Source of the DNA: Sequoia sempervirens
Taxonomy: Eukaryota > Streptophyta > Pinopsida > Cupressales > Cupressaceae
Direction of reading: 5' to 3'
DNA length: 64,000 bases
Assembly (NCBI GenBank): GCA_007258455.2
Contig: VDFB02270651.1
Coordinates: 489,870,711-489,934,710 of the forward strand
How positions within the stretch are numbered: position 1 is the first letter of the stretch; each line of letters starts with the position of its first letter. A model generated the notes under the pieces. That model was given only the letters and a program-made list of their open reading frames with translations. It ran no database searches and was not told where the DNA came from. Shown piece by piece: positions 1 to 9,424 of this stretch. The translations under genes were made by a program, and so were the position numbers.

Positions 1-1416
1 GGACAAATTAGTGCTTGTGCTTCTCACAACAATTCAAATTTTTTATTTTATTTTCTTTTTGTGTCATTTTCTAATGTTTTTTTTACATATTTCTTGTCTT
101 TGTGTTGTCCATTGTGTGTGATATATATCTTGTTTATAAATTTATGTTGTTTCTAACTCATCATTTGCAATAATAGCATATTTTTATTGTAGGTATCATT
201 GCTTGCCTAATTCAATTCTTTTGCACTATAAATTGATGCTTCCATGGTTTAGCACTTTCATTTCTAGAGCATTAATTTTCTATTTTCTATCATTTTTTCA
301 TTTTTATGTCTTCAATTTTTCTATTTTTCTTGTCTACTGGTGTCTCTTTTCATACTCTTCAAGATTTTTAGTATAACATTTTTAGTATTTTATGTTATAA
401 ATTTCTATTTGTTTTATGGAAAATCAATATTGTCCTCTATTATATGTAGGCTCTAAAATCAATGCTTGTGCCCTAAAAATTAGTGTCTACATATAGTTTA
501 ACATATATATGGAATCAACATTGTTTCTCAACTATAAATTTATTTTTATTTTCCTATTTTTTAACACTTTTATTTTATTTTAGCACATTCATTATTTTGT
601 GCCTGCATTCTTTCAACACTATAACCACTTTTGTTGTTTCTATTTATTTTTTATTTTTATCAAGTTGTATGCTAACCCTATGTTTTGAACATCATTTTAA
701 CTTAGTGGTACAACTATCTACACATGCCAAAGTTTAACTTTGAAAATAATAATTCAGTTGGTGTAGGATTTTCTTTGTAGTAGACATTATTTTCCCACTA
801 GTTTAGTAGCATTGAAATTAGATTGGAGGGTTAACTAATTCTTTTCCAAGCCTTTGGGATTTGTGAAACATACTCTTCCCTTGCACTTAATGCAATCTTG
901 GGGATCAAAAGTTTCAAACTCTCCTCTTTGTGTTTAGATTAGAACCTACAAGTGCTAGTTTATGTGTATGCTCTCTCCTTACATTTTGTGTGATCTTGGG
1001 TGATAAAAAATAGATAGTATTCATTTACCTTTAGGAGGCCTACTTTTGGATTTCACCACCCTAAGGAATGACCTCAACCACATGAATTTGGTGAGGCATA
1101 TAAAAGGGGGGAACAAAATTTATATCTCAATAGATTTATCACTGTGTTTTTTATAGCCTTGTGGTCCCTATTTCATTAGGAAACAAGGAGAAATAACATT
1201 AAGTTTTCATATTCTTATGGATGGGTTTATAGTCATATAGTCATATCCATCATAATATTATCATATCATACATTGTAACATGCATACAATGTCATAAATC
1301 ATTACACCATATCAACACACATGTATAATAAATATTTGTAACACATATATTGATGCAAAATAATTATCATCTCATCAATATACACATAAAAAAAATATCA
1401 TGGTACAAGGTCTCTA
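1..1416. other. AT-rich flanking DNA, no gene recognised
   Basis: This is host-side sequence left of the nested complex, rich in T runs. Reading frames are short and low in complexity. A TATA-like string (CATATAAAAG) at 1098-1107 follows a less AT-rich stretch (about 770-1090) and could be the promoter of a decayed LTR, but no partner repeat or coding region is visible. Confidence 0.5.
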
Positions 1417-1420
1417 TAAT
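1417..1420. repeat. Target-site duplication TAAT (left copy)
   Basis: TAAT directly precedes the GGGTGATC terminus at 1421. The same four bases directly follow the inverse terminus at 34866-34869. Matching 4-bp flanks 33 kb apart show that everything between lies inside one TIR-element insertion. Confidence 0.8.
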
Positions 1421-1555
1421 GGGTGATCACACAAAACTAGTTTACAATTCCCTTCACAAAGAAAATTTGCCAAAATGCTCACATGAATTTTTTTTGGGGT
1501 TTTTAGGGGTTCACTTGAACGGGGGTTCAAGTGAACTAAAAAAAGGGGTTTTCTC

Positions 1556-2780
1556 TATTGGCAACACTAGGGAAAACAACTGAGAGGGGGGTGAATTAGT
1601 TGTCACATAAACTAAACTTACTAAACTTATCCTCACATCTGATAAATAGACATGAAATCATAAACTATCACCACATCAGAAACACACATAACACCAAGAA
1701 TTTTTATGTGGAAACCCTGTTAGGGGAAAAACCATGGTGGAGGTTAATCCACAAGTTTATACTCTATTAGTAGTATAAAATAATTGTAAATGGGGAATGC
1801 ACATGCATTTAGGTGCACTGCCTAGAGCTCACTACTCAAATACAACAAGGCTTGCTACCCAAAGGAAGATACACTGTCTTACAGAAGCATTCAGGTTATA
1901 TCTAGAAGATTTTGAACTAAGAAAGTAGCATCTGCTAATGCCTAATTATAGTTCTAGGGTTAAGCACATAAACATCTGGTCACTCTTCTTCACACTTTAC
2001 TTATGCCTTCAAAATATTAGAATATTATTCACACATAAAATTTTCACATCATTCACACACACTCTTCCAAATGGTATAAACAATCACTTATATATATCTG
2101 CAACTAGGGATAACATCATCTACATGTCAGCTTCAATATAATATAAAATTTTTATAAACTATCGACTCAAATTAGTAAACAATTTTCAATGTGCACCAAC
2201 CAATGTTGGCCACAACATAGGGAAGACACAAAACAACATCCTCAAACATGAAACACCTTAAACAATTATGCCTCGAAGATCCACAACACGCTACAATCAC
2301 CTTGTTGACCATGATCATGAAAAACATGAACACATAGAAGAAAATCACCAATTGTGAGCACAATGATCAATGTAGATGTACAACATAGATAGAGCATGAT
2401 CTAGAAACATCCAAAAGAATCATGAATCACTACAAAAGCATATACAAAAACTCAAGTTACTAGAATCACATTATCTTCTTTCAGGAACACCAACTGAAGC
2501 AACAGAAAAATGTCAGAACACAAATACTCATAACTCAATCAAATCTTCATGTATATCTCTAAAAATTTACATGGATAAACTAGATATACTAAAAAAAAAC
2601 CTTTGATCTAAAACCTTTAATCATGAATATATTGAGCTATCCATTAGACTGAACTTCAGTGCATCACTAACAACTTGCAACTTATTTTATTACAATTTTC
2701 TCAATATCCTTGACATATACAGCCTCAATGCCAATAGTGTTGACATCAATGACAACCACATATCAACAATTTATCCAACT
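1556..2780 (-). repeat. Copia 3' LTR
   Basis: Aligns along its length with 32738-33944. Shared landmarks include GGGGGGTGAATTAG near the outer end, GTGGAAACCCTRTTAGGGG, and CCTCGAAGATCCACAACA. The inner end ATCCAACT corresponds to ATCCAACA of the other copy. Many substitutions and small indels separate the pair, so the insertion is old. Length is about 1.2 kb. Confidence 0.85.
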
Positions 2781-2793
2781 ATCTCCCCCTTCG
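2781..2793 (-). promoter_or_regulatory. Copia polypurine tract
   Basis: Read on the minus strand this is CCGAAGGGGGAGAT, directly next to the 3' LTR start. This is the expected position and composition for the plus-strand primer. Confidence 0.75.
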
Positions 2794-3080
2794 GAATTGA
2801 TGGAAACACATGATGTGAAAAACACCATCAATGTAACTTTCTTTAACACTTTCACCCCCTTAGATTTTGACTCTTGTCCCTAGATAGTTCACAGGTTTTC
2901 ACATGACTCTTCTTCCCTATTGACATAAATTACAAAGATACAAATTATCTTTCTCCATAAAGCTTTGAACCACATTTTTGAGAATCTGACTACTCCCCTT
3001 GAGTAGCAGCCACCACAACATCAATTTGGATCAAGATATGACTATGGAATGCATGCATTGATGTAAGTCAATTATGCATC
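2794..3080. other. Copia 3' untranslated spacer
   Basis: Lies between the RNase H stop (3081) and the polypurine tract. No open frame or second gene is visible. It is typical short spacer of a copia element. Confidence 0.5.
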
Positions 3081-3164
3081 TTAATTTTGATTAGGAGGGG
3101 TAATCACCCCTATTTTTCCTCTGAGATACTCAAAATTATCCTTAGGCAAAGGCTTGGTAAAGAT
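3081..3164 (-). pseudogene. Copia RNase H, C-terminal piece
   Basis: Minus-strand translation gives IFTKPLPKDNFEYLR and then a stop TAA at 3081-3083, the standard C-terminal motif of copia RNase H/pol polyproteins. The upstream part of the same frame lies at 4231-4276 and then 27913-28443, displaced by two insertions. Confidence 0.85.
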
Positions 3165-4226
3165 GGGTGATCCCACAACAGTGGTTTACAATTTTTGGCC
3201 AAACTGGACACTGAAATTATTATTTTTAACTAAATCTTCATATTCGAGCACCTATAGCGGCTAAACCTTGAAGAATTTGAATATGATGCAAACTAGAGTC
3301 TTGCCACATTTTTTCTATAGATTCTAACAATATTTTTTTCAAAATTTTTGGAATCAAATTGCACTTCTTTTCCCATCTCCCATGAAAATTGATTTTTTTT
3401 CAAAAAATAACATTTTAAAAAGTGGCGCAAACCGTATAACACGTAACTTTTTTTCCATGAAGGATAAAATTCTAATTCTTTTGAATTTAGATTTGTAACT
3501 CTGATATCTAGTGCATCCACTTGGTTAGATAGTTTTTTATTGAATATGTTTTCTTTAATCAAGTTTCAAATTCAAACCAATTACAATTCAGACATAGCAC
3601 GACTATATAATGCATAACTTTTTTGTATATATCGAAATTCTTTTTTTTTTTTTTTGTTAGATCAAGGACTTCAATATCTAGTGAACTCATATTTTTAATT
3701 TTTTTTTTGATAATCTGCTATTTTTCCACATGTGCAGAACATAGACCTTCATTTTCAATGAAAAACCTAGGTTTAATAAAACTACAAAAAACAAATACAT
3801 AATAAAACCAAAACATATTAAAATTATATTCATTGGATAGCTCATTCCCAAGACTACCTGATTCTAGTTGGGTTTGTGAAGATTCATCCATTTTCATCCT
3901 CAACCCGAGCTCCAAAGTGCCAAAATTTAGGGATTTTTTTGTGTCTCAGGGGGGGATGAGGAATAAGGGGGTTCGAGTGAGCCCCTAGGGGTTCGCTCGA
4001 ACTAGGGTTCATTCAAACCACCCTTTTATAGGGGGTTTTGTTGGATTTTTTGGTGGGAAAGCATTGAAAGGGTTTGCCTGAACCCAGCTTCTAGCAAACC
4101 CCTAATGGGTTCGGTCACACCAGTAGGTTCGTACAAACCCCTAAAATCAATTTTTTTGCCATGCATTTTTTTTTTGTGAGTTTTCCTTCCTCACTTCAAT
4201 TGTAAACCACTATTGTGGCTTCACCC
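3165..4226 (+). mobile_element. Non-autonomous TIR element, 1,062 bp, intact ends
   Basis: Left end GGGTGATCCCACAACAG and right end the inverse of GGGTGAAGCCACAATAG. Flanks are AGAT (3161-3164) and ATAT (4227-4230), read as a 4-bp TSD with one change; with one copy removed the copia RNase H frame is continuous. About 830 bp of its left side match the left end of the 19-kb element at 8089, and about 200 bp of its right side match the right end near 27030-27232, so it looks like an internal-deletion derivative. No protein is encoded. It carries several GGTTCGNNCGAAC-type palindromes at 3967-4140. Confidence 0.85.
3967..4142. repeat. Subterminal palindromic repeats
   Basis: At least five imperfect palindromes of the type GGTTCG(N2-4)CGAACC: GGTTCGAGTGAGCCC, GGGTTCGCTCGAAC, GGGTTCATTCAAACC, GGGTTTGCCTGAACCC and GGTTCGTACAAACCCC. 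The same motif recurs in the other two members of the family. Clustered subterminal motifs are commonly transposase-binding sites; that role is inferred here. Confidence 0.6.
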
Positions 4227-4230
4227 ATAT

Positions 4231-4276
4231 ATATCTAATATTTTTGTTATTGGGCACATACTCCAATCTAACTTCC
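4231..4276 (-). pseudogene. Copia RNase H, short middle piece
   Basis: A 46-bp stretch stranded between two insertions. The minus strand reads RLEYVPNNKNIR-like residues, matching the segment just upstream of the ADIFTKPL motif of copia RNase H. CTTCC at 4272-4276 is the left TSD of the neighbouring gypsy element. Confidence 0.7.
4272..4276. repeat. Target-site duplication CTTCC (left copy)
   Basis: CTTCC precedes the LTR start at 4277, and the same five bases follow the LTR end at 27908-27912. A 5-bp TSD is standard for Ty3/gypsy. Confidence 0.85.
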
Positions 4277-4977
4277 TGATGTAGGAGCATCCAGTGGTGA
4301 AGGGCAATTCTGCATCACCCAAAAAAAGTGTTTCATTTCATGTTAGTAGTTTCTTAGAATTTTTTTTCATTTTTGGATACCCTTTTCATCATAATGTAAT
4401 TCCCAACTTACAGTTTTGCTTTTCTATTCTTGGGTTGAAAAATATTACAATTTTAGTCTCTAAGAATTGCACCTAAAAACCTTCCAAGTCAGATTTGAGG
4501 CAATAAATGGTCCCAAAACAGCCCTAAAACTTACTAAAATTGGAATAGAAAATTTTGAGCACATTCTTGATTCTGAGACCTTTCCAATGGTTCAAATGGT
4601 TTGAAAAACAGAGTCTTGGATCAAAATTTATGGCTCCCAGAAGTTGGCACACTTTCTATAAGATGCTAATTTTTTAATGTACTTTGAAATTTGAATTCCA
4701 AGTTGTAACTTTCAGTTCCAGACCACCAAAAAATAAAATTTGAATGTTGTTTTGGCTCCAAAAAAAAAGGAGCTCTATTTATGGGCGGGTTTCTAATTTT
4801 TGTGTAGCTTTTGGGGAATAAGCTTGCACAATGTGAAAAGGGTTATTCTATAATTTTATGTAACTTGCATTTGTTGTAGAACTTGAGAGTTTGAGATCCT
4901 CTGCATGTAAGAAGTTCCATTTTTTGAATAATTAATTTATTCTCTTATTTTTTGTGTCTTAGGTTACACCCTCGTCA
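4277..4977 (+). repeat. Gypsy 5' LTR
   Basis: Starts TGATGTAGGAGCATC and ends ACACCCTCGTCA. The 3' copy (8042-8088 joined to 27237-27907) matches throughout, for example GATACCCTTTTCATCATAAT and CTTCCAAGTCAGATTTGAGG. The LTR at 59499-60187 is a third, more distant copy. Confidence 0.9.
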
Positions 4978-4995
4978 GGTGGTATCACAACAAGT
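4978..4995 (+). promoter_or_regulatory. Primer-binding site candidate
   Basis: TGGTATCACAACAAG sits two bases after the LTR end. It resembles the initiator-Met tRNA complement TGGTATCAGAGC, with changes after position 8. Confidence 0.5.
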
Positions 4996-5020
4996 TTTCT
5001 TGAGTGTGTGGGCAGAATGT

Positions 5021-5136
5021 CGATCATGAGGCAGTTCACACTAGGACCATGGTTGTGGGTTGAGGTCAAGAAGAACATCGATCATGAGGCAGTTCACACT
5101 AGGACTGTGGTTGTGGGTTGAGGCCAAGAGTGATGC
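5021..5136 (+). repeat. Tandem duplication, 58-bp unit x2
   Basis: CGATCATGAGGCAGTTCACA begins at 5021 and again at 5079 with few differences. It lies in the leader just before gag and ends at the gag start codon. Confidence 0.8.
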
Positions 5137-5495
5137 CTGGTAGGCATGGTGGTGCTAAAGGTGGTCAAGGTGGTAGAAATTCTAGTGGAAGAGATCCATT
5201 GGTGGCTAAGGGCTTTAGAGCCCTCCAGAGACAGATTGATGCATTACAAGAGCAGATGAGAAGAGGGTTAAACCTGAGAAGGAGAGAAGAAAGTGAGGAT
5301 GAAGAAGAGGAAGAAGTAATTGATCAAGACCAAATGTGGCTGATAAGGGCCATTTCAAATATTAGGAAAAGACCTAGAGCAGAAGTCCCTAGTTATTCCA
5401 GAAGTCTGAACCCGGAAGAGTTGATCAACTAGATCAATGAGTTGGAAGAATATTTTGAGTAGGAGGAGATGGAGGACCATAAAACAAGATAACAA
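5133..5495 (+). pseudogene. gag N-terminal fragment
   Basis: Starts at ATG 5133. A Gly/Arg-rich head (MPGRHGGAKGGQGGRNSS) leads into a coiled RQIDALQEQM helix and an acidic run, then SRSLNPEELI and, after a stop at 5430, INELEEYFE. This is the normal N-terminal layout of chromovirus gag. The sequence breaks off at about 5490 and continues with RT motifs, so capsid, zinc knuckle and protease are gone. Stops at 5430 and near 5460 disable it further. Confidence 0.75.
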
Positions 5496-6480
5496 TCAAG
5501 TATAAATTTCCCCTGCCAAGGATGGATGACCTGATAGACTATTTGAGTGGAGCTTAGTACTTCACAAAGATTGATATGAAGAGTGGTTATCACCAAACTG
5601 AATTCAAGAGGGAGATGAATGGAAGACTTCCTTCAAGGCCAAAGAGGGCATGTACAAGTGGTTAGTCATGCCTTTTGGGCTAACCAATGCACTGAGCACA
5701 TTCATGTAGCTCAAGAACGGGGTATTAAAAGAATTTATGGGAAGTTTTGTCATTTTGTATTTAGATGATATTTTGATTTTCAGTAGAACTTTAGATGAGA
5801 ATTTGATGCATATTCAGAGAACCTTTGAGAAGTTAAGAGAGGAGAAATTGTTGATTAAATTGAAGAAGTGTAGTTTTGTGAAGAAGGAATTAGTGTACAC
5901 TTGAGTTTTGTAGTCTAGGAAGAAGGTCTCAAGATGGGCCCGGAGAAGGTGAAGGCTATTTTGGAATGGCCTACCCCCAAAACTACTACTAAGGTAAGAT
6001 ATTTCCATTGTTTGGCTCGTTTTTGTAGAAAGTTCATTAGAAACTTTAGTAGTATTTTTGCACCCTTGATTGAAACAATGAGAGGGGATAGAAAAGAGTT
6101 CAAGTGGAGCACTGGAGCAATGAAAAGTTTTGAACTATTGAAACAAAAGGTGATAGAGCAGCTTGTTCTAGCCCTCCCAAATTTTAATAAGGTGTTTCAA
6201 GTGGATTGTGATGCTAGTGGTTGTGCCATTAGAGCAGTGTTGAGCCAAGAAGGTAAGCCCATTGCCTATTTCAGTGAAAAGTTAAATGATGCCAAGAGAA
6301 AGTATTTTGTATACGATAAGGAATTTTATGCAATAGTTCAAGCACTAAAGAAATGGAGGCATTATCTATTGCCAAAGGATTTTTTTTGTATACTAATCAT
6401 CAAGTATTGTAGTATCTGAATAGTTATGGAAAATTAAATCAAACACATATGAAATGGGTAGAATTTTTGTAGAGTTATAC
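5496..6480 (+). pseudogene. Ty3/gypsy RT (3' part) and RNase H remnant
   Basis: Starts inside RT at the equivalent of INKITIKYKFPLPRMDDL, then KIDMKSGYHQ and the YLDD box region (about 5755-5775, in a shifted frame). RNase H is readable at 5934-6419: [11 protein letters not shown], then [15 protein letters not shown] and [20 protein letters not shown]. Several stops (5556, 5900, 6419) and frameshifts break it. The first half of RT is missing because of the gag-RT deletion at about 5495. Confidence 0.85.
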
Positions 6481-6546
6481 CTTTATTTTAAAACATAGGA
6501 GTGGGAGGTTGATAGGGTTGTAGATGCCTTAAGTAGGAGGTAGAAA

Positions 6547-8000
6547 TTGTTGAAAAAGATGCAGATTGAGGTGATTGGGTTCAATGAACTCAAGACATTG
6601 TATGCAGAAGATCATAATTTTGTAGAGGCTTGGAAAGCTTGCAAGGAGCCTGTTATAGTGGACAGGACAAGGTGGTTGGATTTCATAATCCAGGATGACA
6701 TGTTGTTTAAGGGAAGTCAACTGTGCATTTTGAGGAGTTCCATGAGGGACAACCTAATAAAGGAGAAGCACAGTGGAGGAATGGCAGGTCATTTTGGTCA
6801 GGATAAGACCATAGCCATTATTAGTGAACATTACTATTGGCCTTAGTTGTCACAAGACATGATGAATTTTGTATAGAGTTTTAGGGTATGTCAGATGGCT
6901 AAGGGAGTGAGTTAGAATACAAGGTTGTATTAGTCCTTACCTATACTAGATAGTCCATGGGAGGATATAAGTATGGACTTTGTTCTTGATTTTCCAAGGA
7001 CACAGAGAGGGAATGATTATGTATTTGTGGTAGTTGATAGGTTTTTGAAGATGGAACATTTCATTCCATGTCAAAAGACCCATGATGTAGTCCACATTAC
7101 TGACTTATTCTTTAGAGAGGTGGTGAGACTGCATTGTCTGCCAAAGAGTATTGTCTCAGATCATGAAACCAAATTTTTGGGATACTTTTGGAGGACTTTG
7201 TGGAAGAAGTTGAGAATGGAGTTGAAGTTCAATTTTGTACACCATCTACAAATAGATGGGTAGATAGAGGTTGTGAACAAGAGTCTGGGTAACCTAATGA
7301 GATGCTTGGTAGGAGATAAACCCAAGGCATGGGACTTGATCTTACCCCAGGTAGAATTTTCTTACAACACTTCTATCAACAAAAGCATTGGTAGGTCAAC
7401 ATTCCATATTGTGTATGGAGGTAGCCCTAGAACAGCTCCAGAATTGAGGAAAATGGACTAAGAGTAGAAGATAAGTGCTGAAGCTGAAGATTTTGCAGAG
7501 TACATCAAGGGTATACATGAGAAGGTAAGAGAGCATATTGAAAAGATGAATATGTAATATAAGGCCAAGGCAGGTTAGAAAAGGAGGGATAAGGAGTTTC
7601 AAATTGGTGATGAGGTAATGGTCCACTTGAGGAAAGAAAGGTTTCTAGTAGGTACTTATAAAAAATTGAAGATGAATAAATTCGGTCTCTGCAAGATTTT
7701 GAAGAAGCATGATTCAAGGAATGTATATGAAGTAGAGTTGCCAGATGGAGTCAACATTTCAAATTTGATAGAGTATCATGAAGGTGGCAAACAAGATGCA
7801 CCAACAATAGGGAAATATGGCATTCCAACACCTACTTCAAAAAGGAGGAGATTGAAGCAATCCTGGATAGTCGTGTGGGAAGGAGTACCAAAAATAGGCA
7901 GTATGAAGAATATCTGGTAAAATGGAGAGGAAGGCCTATGGAAGATTCATCCTAGCTATCTAAGGCAGAAGTTGACCATTTGGGTTTTTCCCCAACCACC
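6547..8000 (+). pseudogene. Ty3/gypsy integrase with C-terminal chromodomain
   Basis: Zinc-binding region at 6770-6900 ([19 protein letters not shown], then a cysteine-bearing stretch with stops). Catalytic core at 6970-7300: [29 protein letters not shown] and, after a stop at 7261, IEVVNKSLGNL; the three acidic positions appear retained. A GPY/F-like region follows at 7618-7790 (KFGLCKILKKHDSRNVYEVE). The chromodomain is at about 7845-7990: EAILDSRVGRSTKNRQYEEY, then VKWRG. Stops at 6846, 7261, 7459 and near 7955 and a frameshift near 7850 make it non-functional. The chromodomain marks the chromovirus branch. Confidence 0.87.
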
Positions 8001-8041
8001 TCAGACGTGATAGGGTCACTTCTCAAATTACCCTAGGTTTC

Positions 8042-8088
8042 TGATGCATGAGCATCTAGTGGTGTAAGGGCAATCCTACATCACCCAA
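8042..8088 (+). repeat. Gypsy 3' LTR, first 47 bp
   Basis: TGATGCATGAGCATCTAGTG through CATCACCCAA matches the first 47 bp of the 5' LTR (4277-4323). It breaks at the 19-kb transposon insertion and resumes at 27233 within the same A-run. Confidence 0.9.
8085..8088. repeat. Target-site duplication CCAA (left copy)
   Basis: CCAA at 8085-8088 and 27233-27236 flank the 19-kb element. Removing the element and one CCAA gives TCACCCAAAAAAAGTG, identical to the uninterrupted 5' LTR at 4315-4330. Confidence 0.92.
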
Positions 8089-8115
8089 GGGTGATCCCAC
8101 AATAGTGGTTTACAA
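8089..8115 (+). repeat. Left terminal inverted repeat
   Basis: Starts GGGTGATCCCACAATAGTGG and continues into TTTACAA. The middle is itself palindromic (CCACaataGTGG). Confidence 0.85.
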
Positions 8116-9040
8116 TTTTTGGCCAAATTGGACACTGATTTTTTTTTTAACTAAATCTTCACATTCAGGCACCTATAGTAGTTAAACCATTAGGAATTTA
8201 AAGATGATGCAAACTAGAGTCTTGTCACATTTTTTCTGTAGATTCTAAAAATATTTTTTTCAAAAATTTTGGAATTATATTTCACTTCTTTTTCCATCTC
8301 CCATGAAAATTGGTTTTTTTTTTTTAAACAACATTTTTGAAAAGTGATGCACACCGTATAAAGCATAACTTTTTTTTCCTTGCAAGATAAAATTCCAATT
8401 CTTTCAAATTTAGATTTCTAACTCTGATATCTAGTGCTTCCACTTGGTTAGATAGTTTTTATTGAATATTTTTTCTTTAATCAAGTTTTAAAGTCAAATC
8501 AATTACAATTCAGACATACCACGACCATATAACGCATAAATTTTACTGTATGTATTCAAATTATTTTATTTATTTTTTGTTGGATCAAGGACTCCAATAT
8601 CTGGTGCACTCATATTTTTTAAAAAAAATTCTTTGGATAATATTCTATTTTTCCACATGTGCAGAACAAAGAGTTTTGTTTTCAGTGAAAAACCTATATT
8701 TAATAAAACTTAAAAAACAAATAGATAATATAATGAAAACATATTAAAATTATATTTGTTGGATAGCTCATTTTGAGGGGAACTTGATACCAGTTGGGTT
8801 TCTGAGATCTCCTCCATTTTCATTCTCAAATTGAGCTTTGAAGTGCAAAATTCTGAGAATTTTGGTGCCTCAGGGGATGTGGGTGAAAATAAGTGGGTTC
8901 GGTTGAACAAGTGTTTCGTCAAACAAAAAAAAAATGTTCTATCCAATATGGGTTCGACCGAACCCATTTAACATACAATAAAAAAATAGATTTAAATGGG
9001 GTTTGGTCAAACATTCTAAAGATGTTCGGTCGAACCCTCT
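8116..9040. other. Left subterminal region of the 19-kb element
   Basis: Noncoding. It matches the short family members over roughly 850 bp. Palindromic motifs cluster at its inner end, 8893-9040: GGGTTCGGTTGAAC, GGGTTCGACCGAACCC, GGGTTTGGTCAAAC and GTTCGGTCGAACCC. Confidence 0.75.
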
Positions 9041-9104
9041 CTGTTAAAAAATAATTTTTAATATTAATATAAATATATATATATTTTTTTTTTAAACTAT
9101 GACT

Positions 9105-9424
9105 TGTGAGAGAGATATGGAGGGAGTGGAAAAGAAAGGGAGAGTGGGGGTAGGAGCCTAGGAGGTAGATGCTTGAGAGAGAGAGAGGGGGGAGTGGGAG
9201 AGGGATAAAGGCTAGGGGGTCTTAGGGTTTAAGGGTTAAGGGTAGACGAGCTCTCGAGGGAGAGTGGGTAGGAGGGAGAGACTTTCAAGAGACAGAGGGG
9301 GGAAGTAGGATAAAGATGGAGGGTAGGGAGTAGAATGGTTTAGGGTTATAGGGTTAAGGGTAGAGGGGGTAGGAGGGAGATACTTGAGAGAGAGATGGGG
9401 GGAGTGGGAGAGATATAAATGGTA
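9105..9424 (+). repeat. G-rich tandem array with telomere-like TTTAGGG/TTAAGGG motifs
   Basis: Two to three diverged copies of a roughly 110-150-bp unit: GAGAGAGAGGGGGGAGTGGG, then GGGATAAAGGCTAGGGGG, then TTAGGGTTTAAGGGTTAAGG. The same unit reappears in the same orientation at 11205-11310 beyond the CAAAATC island, so the island looks embedded in the array. Confidence 0.7.

Noticed and set aside
483..737. 84-codon frame in the left flank
   Set aside because: Phe/Ser/Leu-rich product of T-rich DNA, no start context or similarity.
1500..1560. 5-bp TSD for the copia element
   Set aside because: Left flank TTTCTC and right flank CACTTG do not match; either the end was trimmed or the TSD has decayed, so none is claimed.
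5496..8000. Integrated plant pararetrovirus (Caulimoviridae)
   Set aside because: The RT-RNase H is followed by integrase and a chromodomain and bounded by LTRs with a 5-bp TSD; no movement-protein or coat motif of that family is seen.
9220..9365. True telomere or chromosome end
   Set aside because: Motifs are short, degenerate and interstitial, inside a transposon with intact TIRs on both sides.
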